From contig NZ_LSJM01000463.1 of NCBI RefSeq assembly GCF_001557215.1, positions 1-9,239 on the forward strand: a stretch of DNA of 9,239 nucleotides, in the 5' to 3' direction. The DNA comes from Sphingomonas sp. CCH9-E2 (lineage in GTDB: Bacteria; Pseudomonadota; Alphaproteobacteria; Sphingomonadales; Sphingomonadaceae). Positions 6,489 to 9,239 of this stretch are shown here, one piece after another. Each line of letters opens with the position of its first letter. Position 1 is the stretch's first letter. The translations under genes and the position numbers were made by a program. A model generated the notes under the pieces. The model saw nothing but the letters and a program-made list of their open reading frames with translations. It was not told the origin of the DNA and did not search any database.

Positions 6489-7169
6489 TCAGCGGCAGAA
6501 CGCCTTGCCGCCCATGTCGAAGTGGAAATGGTTGGCGTGGGCGCTGTTATACTCCGGCCCCAGCACCGTGGTGAAGCGGCGGCAGGCCGATTTGTGGACC
6601 ACGCGCAGAAATGCGCGCTCCTCCGCAGTCCCCCCGCTCCAGTCGCTCAGCACGCTGATCTTGCGCCCGTCGGCCAGCACGAACGCGGCGACGTCGACCG
6701 CGTTGCCCAGCCCATGTTCGGACACCCGCCCGGCGGAAGCCGCGCTGCCGCCAACGATGCCGCGACAGGCATAGCTGCCATAGGTTTCGACCCGCACCAG
6801 CTCACCGCCCAATATCTCGCGCGCGGCGGGCACGGCGGCGTGGCGCATCCATGCGATGAAGGTGCGGGCGAGCGGACAGCGCATCGCCTTCAGCCCCGAA
6901 ACGGGGATGCCGACATCGATCAGCTGCACCGCGCCGATGACCTGGCATCCGCCGCCATAATCGCGATCGGGCAGCGGGCTGAACCGCACCTGCGCGCGCG
7001 ACAGATCGGCAAAGCATATCTGCGTCTCACGGCTGGTCGGCAGGTCGAGCGTCACCGGCCCGCGCGGATCGGGGCGCACCGGCGCACGCGGCGGCGCGCG
7101 ATCATCGCCTCCGCCGAACAGACAGCCGGCAAGCAACAAGGGCAAACACAGGGTGGGGAGGATACGCAT
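6489..7169 (-). CDS. Extensin-like (PF06904) lipoprotein, M15-peptidase-like
   Basis: A 226-residue predicted lipoprotein. The N-terminus has a short signal peptide ending in a lipobox LLAGC (12-16), so C16 should be lipidated. A proline-rich linker follows (25-38). The extensin-like C-terminal domain spans about 48-226. It shows SEHGLGNAVDV (150-160) and HANHFHFD (211-218), giving an H152-x6-D159 pair and an H214-x-H216 pair like the zinc ligands of M15 D,D-carboxypeptidases (VanY type); a peptidoglycan-related activity is inferred. Six further cysteines (52, 75, 98, 135, 196, 225) could form disulfides, which fits an extracytoplasmic location. Despite the family name, nothing resembles the repeats of plant extensins. 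ATG 7169 is preceded by a G-rich ribosome site (AGAGGGGGAT). The DUF4328 gene ends 36 bases upstream on the same strand. Confidence 0.88.
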   Translation of the reverse strand: MRILPTLCLPLLLAGCLFGGGDDRAPPRAPVRPDPRGPVTLDLPTSRETQICFADLSRAQVRFSPLPDRDYGGGCQVIGAVQLIDVGIPVSGLKAMRCPLARTFIAWMRHAAVPAAREILGGELVRVETYGSYACRGIVGGSAASAGRVSEHGLGNAVDVAAFVLADGRKISVLSDWSGGTAEERAFLRVVHKSACRRFTTVLGPEYNSAHANHFHFDMGGKAFCR

Positions 7170-7205
7170 GCCATCCCCCTCTAACCCATTATGGTTAACC
7201 GGCGA

Positions 7206-7853
7206 TTATTCGAATACCGTGTGATCGCGCAAATGGCTTTGTGTTTCGGTCAGGTGGCGGACGATCCAGAGCAGCGCCAGGCCCGTAATGAAATCAAACG
7301 GGGTAGCGACGATATCCAGCCATGCGACTTCGAGCAGATCTTCCAGCGTCTCGGCGCGCAGGCTCAGGCGGAAGGACAGTTGACCGAAGACGCCGAGGAT
7401 TAGCCAGCCCGCCCACCACAGGCGCATGATCGCAGGCACGGGCACGTCCTGCGCATCGGCCGGTGCATGACTAGCCTGCCACGTTTCGCGCAGGCCGGTG
7501 AACGGGCGAATCAGGTTGAGAAACGGGATGAAAAAGGATCCGACGCTCCATCCAGGCGACACGGTCATCGCATCGCTGATCTGCCAGGCATTCTTGTTCA
7601 CGCGATAGATCCAGCGTCCGATCACGACCACGCTGACGAGTTCGGCGACCAGATAGATACCAGCCGTGACCATCGAAACGAGATCGACGGTCTCAAGGTC
7701 GGCCAGCGGGGAAGATGATCCACTCTGATAGGCCGTGATGCCGACGATCGAGAAAACCGCGCCCCCGCAATAGATCGCTGACGCCACAAGCCAGCATATC
7801 AACGCCGTGCGCGCCGCCGTTCCGACAGCCGTCGGATCTCGAAATTCGTCCAT
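7206..7853 (-). CDS. DUF4328 domain-containing membrane protein
   Basis: A 215-residue polytopic membrane protein. Hydrophobic segments lie at about 16-42, 56-84, 100-116, 143-163 and 178-200. The diagnostic stretch is PGWSVGSFFIPFLNLIRPF (100-118) followed by LRETWQAS and MRLWWAGWLILG (143-154), which is the DUF4328 pattern as I know it. The family has no known function. ATG 7853 is preceded by AGGGGGAT at good spacing. The gene lies upstream of, and on the same strand as, the extensin-family gene (36-base gap), so it may lead a three-gene unit with the extensin and LOG genes. Two 60-base rows counted inside it (7621-7680, 7681-7740) are each 57% G+C, against 73% for 8281-8340 in serC, which may point to a different history or only to membrane-protein codons. 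Confidence 0.83.
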   Translation of the reverse strand: MDEFRDPTAVGTAARTALICWLVASAIYCGGAVFSIVGITAYQSGSSSPLADLETVDLVSMVTAGIYLVAELVSVVVIGRWIYRVNKNAWQISDAMTVSPGWSVGSFFIPFLNLIRPFTGLRETWQASHAPADAQDVPVPAIMRLWWAGWLILGVFGQLSFRLSLRAETLEDLLEVAWLDIVATPFDFITGLALLWIVRHLTETQSHLRDHTVFE

Positions 7854-7964
7854 GAAATCCCCCTGAATGCAGCAGTTTAAGCGCCAGGCATGGGAAGTCC
7901 AGATCGTGCGGACAAAGCGGCGGCCAGTATCGTCGGCGACCTTAATCCGCTTGACTTAGCGCCT

Positions 7965-8030
7965 CCCGTCGTTAGGGCCGCCGACGGGCCACGCGGTCCC
8001 AACGCCGCGCGTGCTCTCTGCAAGGAGAGA
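7965..8030 (+). promoter_or_regulatory. Structured serC leader, candidate serC RNA motif
   Basis: Three hairpins can be drawn just before the start codon. Stem 1 pairs CCCGTCG (7965-7971) with CGACGGG (7982-7988). Stem 2 pairs CACGCG (7990-7995) with CGCGTG (8008-8013). Stem 3 pairs CTCTC (8014-8018) with GAGAG (8025-8029) and covers part of the AAGGAG ribosome site (8022-8027). A conserved serC RNA motif is known upstream of serC in alphaproteobacteria (Rfam serC family), and position and general form fit it. I could not align to the family model, so membership is inferred. A promoter could not be placed with confidence; TTGACT (7951-7956) lacks a matching -10 box. Confidence 0.6.
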
Positions 8031-8035
8031 CTGAC

Positions 8036-9196
8036 ATGACTGATTCGACTGCCGCCGACGCCACAACTGCGTCCGCTTCCAAGCCCGCCGCCAAGCCGGC
8101 TCGCCCCTTTTTCTCTTCGGGTCCCTGCGCCAAGCCTCCGGGCTGGGACGCCGCCAAGCTCGCGACCGAGGTCCTTGGACGCTCGCACCGCTCGAAGCTC
8201 GGCAAGACCCGCCTGCAATATTGCATCGACCTGATGCGTGAGATGCTGCGCCTGCCCGAGACGCATCGCATCGGCATTGTCCCCGGTTCCGACACCGGCG
8301 CGTTCGAAATGGCGATGTGGACGATGCTCGGCGCGCGCGGCGTCACCACGCTGGCTTGGGAGAGCTTTGGCGAAGGCTGGGTCACCGACGCCGCCAAGCA
8401 GCTCAAGCTCGATCCGACGATCATCCGCGCCGATTATGGCCAGCTGCCCGATCTGACCGCGATCGACTGGTCGACCGACGTGCTGTTCACCTGGAACGGC
8501 ACCACCAGCGGCGTGCGCGTGCCGAACGGCGACTGGATCCCCGACGACCGCGCGGGCCTGACCTTCGCGGATTCGACCAGCGCGGTGTTCGCCTATGACC
8601 TGCCCTGGGACAAGATCGACGTCGCGACCTTCAGCTGGCAGAAGGTGCTGGGGGGCGAGGGCGGCCATGGCGTCCTGATCCTCGGCCCGCGCGCCGTCGA
8701 GCGCCTCGAAACCTACACCCCCGCCTGGCCGCTGCCCAAGGTGTTCCGCCTGATGGCCAAGGGCAAGCTCGCCGAAGGCGTGTTCAAGGGCGAGACGATC
8801 AACACCCCGTCGATGCTGGCAGTCGAGGACGCGATCTTCGCGCTCGAATGGGCCAAGGGTCTGGGCGGGCTCGACGGCCTGATCGCGCGCAGCAACGCCA
8901 ATGCCGACGCATTGCAAAAGTTGGTCGCGGAGCGCGACTGGCTAGGCAATCTGGCCGCGGACGAAGCGATCCGCTCGACCACCAGCGTGTGCCTGACCGT
9001 CGATGGCGCCGACGAAGCCTTCATCAAGAAGTTCGCGTCGCTGCTCGAGGCCGAACACGCCGCCTATGACGTCGCCGGATACCGCGATGCCCCTGCGGGT
9101 CTGCGCATCTGGTGCGGCGCGACGGTGGACACCGCCGATATCGAAGCGCTCGGCCCCTGGCTCGACTGGGCCTACGCCACTGCGAAGGGCGCTTAA
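8036..9196 (+). CDS. serC: Phosphoserine aminotransferase (alphaproteobacterial/Methanosarcina type)
   Basis: A 386-residue class V PLP aminotransferase that converts 3-phosphohydroxypyruvate and glutamate to phosphoserine, the second step of serine synthesis; related enzymes also act in pyridoxal phosphate synthesis. It fits the TIGR01365 group rather than the E. coli type. Visible landmarks are SSGPC (27-31), SHRSKLGK (50-57), TWNGTTSGV (152-160), the cofactor aspartate D179 in FADSTSAVF, and the Schiff-base lysine K203 in FSWQKVLGGEGGHG. The C-terminal domain has TINTPSML and ends GLRIWCGATV...LGPWLDWAY. Residues 1-23 are a low-complexity Ala/Ser/Lys/Pro extension before the fold. ATG 8036 has a strong ribosome site AAGGAG (8022-8027), 8 bases away. 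In many alphaproteobacteria serA follows; here the window ends 43 bases after the stop. Confidence 0.95.
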   Translation: MTDSTAADATTASASKPAAKPARPFFSSGPCAKPPGWDAAKLATEVLGRSHRSKLGKTRLQYCIDLMREMLRLPETHRIGIVPGSDTGAFEMAMWTMLGARGVTTLAWESFGEGWVTDAAKQLKLDPTIIRADYGQLPDLTAIDWSTDVLFTWNGTTSGVRVPNGDWIPDDRAGLTFADSTSAVFAYDLPWDKIDVATFSWQKVLGGEGGHGVLILGPRAVERLETYTPAWPLPKVFRLMAKGKLAEGVFKGETINTPSMLAVEDAIFALEWAKGLGGLDGLIARSNANADALQKLVAERDWLGNLAADEAIRSTTSVCLTVDGADEAFIKKFASLLEAEHAAYDVAGYRDAPAGLRIWCGATVDTADIEALGPWLDWAYATAKGA

Positions 9197-9200
9197 GTCT

Positions 9201-9237
9201 CCCTCTCCCCTTCAGGGGAGAGGGTCGGGGAGAGGGG
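9201..9237. repeat. Palindromic G/C repeat downstream of serC
   Basis: CCCTCTCCCC (9201-9210) and GGGGAGAGGG (9215-9224) form a perfect 10-bp stem around TTCA (9211-9214). A second copy of GGGGAGAGGG follows at 9227-9236, so the left arm has two possible partners. There is no U-tract after the stem. Similar CTCTCCCC/GGGGAGAG palindromes are common between genes in GC-rich proteobacteria. It may limit read-through or protect the serC transcript 3' end. The element may continue past the right edge. Confidence 0.8.
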
Positions 9238-9239
9238 CA

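Noticed and set aside
7193..7200. GGTTAACC palindrome before the extensin-family gene
   Set aside because: A single 8-base palindrome with no repeat or spacing pattern; expected by chance in a window of this size.
7951..7976. TTGACT with GTTAGG as a serC promoter
   Set aside because: The spacing is 14 bases and the second hexamer is a poor -10; it also falls inside the first leader hairpin.
7877..8917. A 346-codon open frame antisense to serC
   Set aside because: Shadow of serC; it would also cover the serC leader, and its composition is typical of reverse-frame reading of a GC-rich gene.

Overview
The window reads as chromosomal DNA from a GC-rich alphaproteobacterium, most likely a sphingomonad (Sphingomonas/Sphingopyxis type). 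The reasons are the strong G/C bias at third codon positions, a TIGR01365-type SerC, a prephenate dehydratase of the ACT type common in alphaproteobacteria, a membrane-anchored CycM-like cytochrome c divergent from pheA, and an extensin-like lipoprotein. Family assignments rest on motifs I recognise by eye; no database search was possible.

Layout, left to right. (1) A membrane protein of unknown function on the minus strand (1-387) runs off the left edge. (2) A plus-strand run holds a YdfG-like SDR dehydrogenase (470-1207), an EcsC-family protein (1288-2115) and release factor 3, prfC (2154-3728). (3) A very long inverted repeat (3750-3831) separates prfC from the convergent pheA (3846-4739, minus). 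(4) A 111-nt divergent region with two TTGCGGCAA palindromic boxes separates pheA from the cytochrome c gene (4851-5516, plus). (5) A compact two-way terminator (5541-5574) ends the cytochrome gene and abuts the stop of a LOG-family gene (5576-6442, minus). That gene follows an extensin-family lipoprotein (6489-7169, minus) and a DUF4328 membrane protein (7206-7853, minus), with short gaps that suggest co-transcription. (6) A 182-nt region divergent to DUF4328 contains a structured leader directly before serC (8036-9196, plus). serC is followed by a palindromic G/C repeat that reaches the right edge.

Most genes are housekeeping: termination-factor recycling (RF3), phenylalanine synthesis (PheA), serine synthesis (SerC), electron transport (cytochrome c) and nucleotide phosphoribohydrolase (LOG). 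I see no mobile element, CRISPR array, phage gene, tRNA or rRNA, and no obvious defence or biosynthetic cluster. The features most worth a second look are non-coding: the serC leader (three hairpins, loop-loop complementarity, masked Shine-Dalgarno), the long prfC/pheA inverted repeat, and the paired boxes between pheA and the cytochrome gene. Among the proteins, the left-edge membrane protein is the least characterised.
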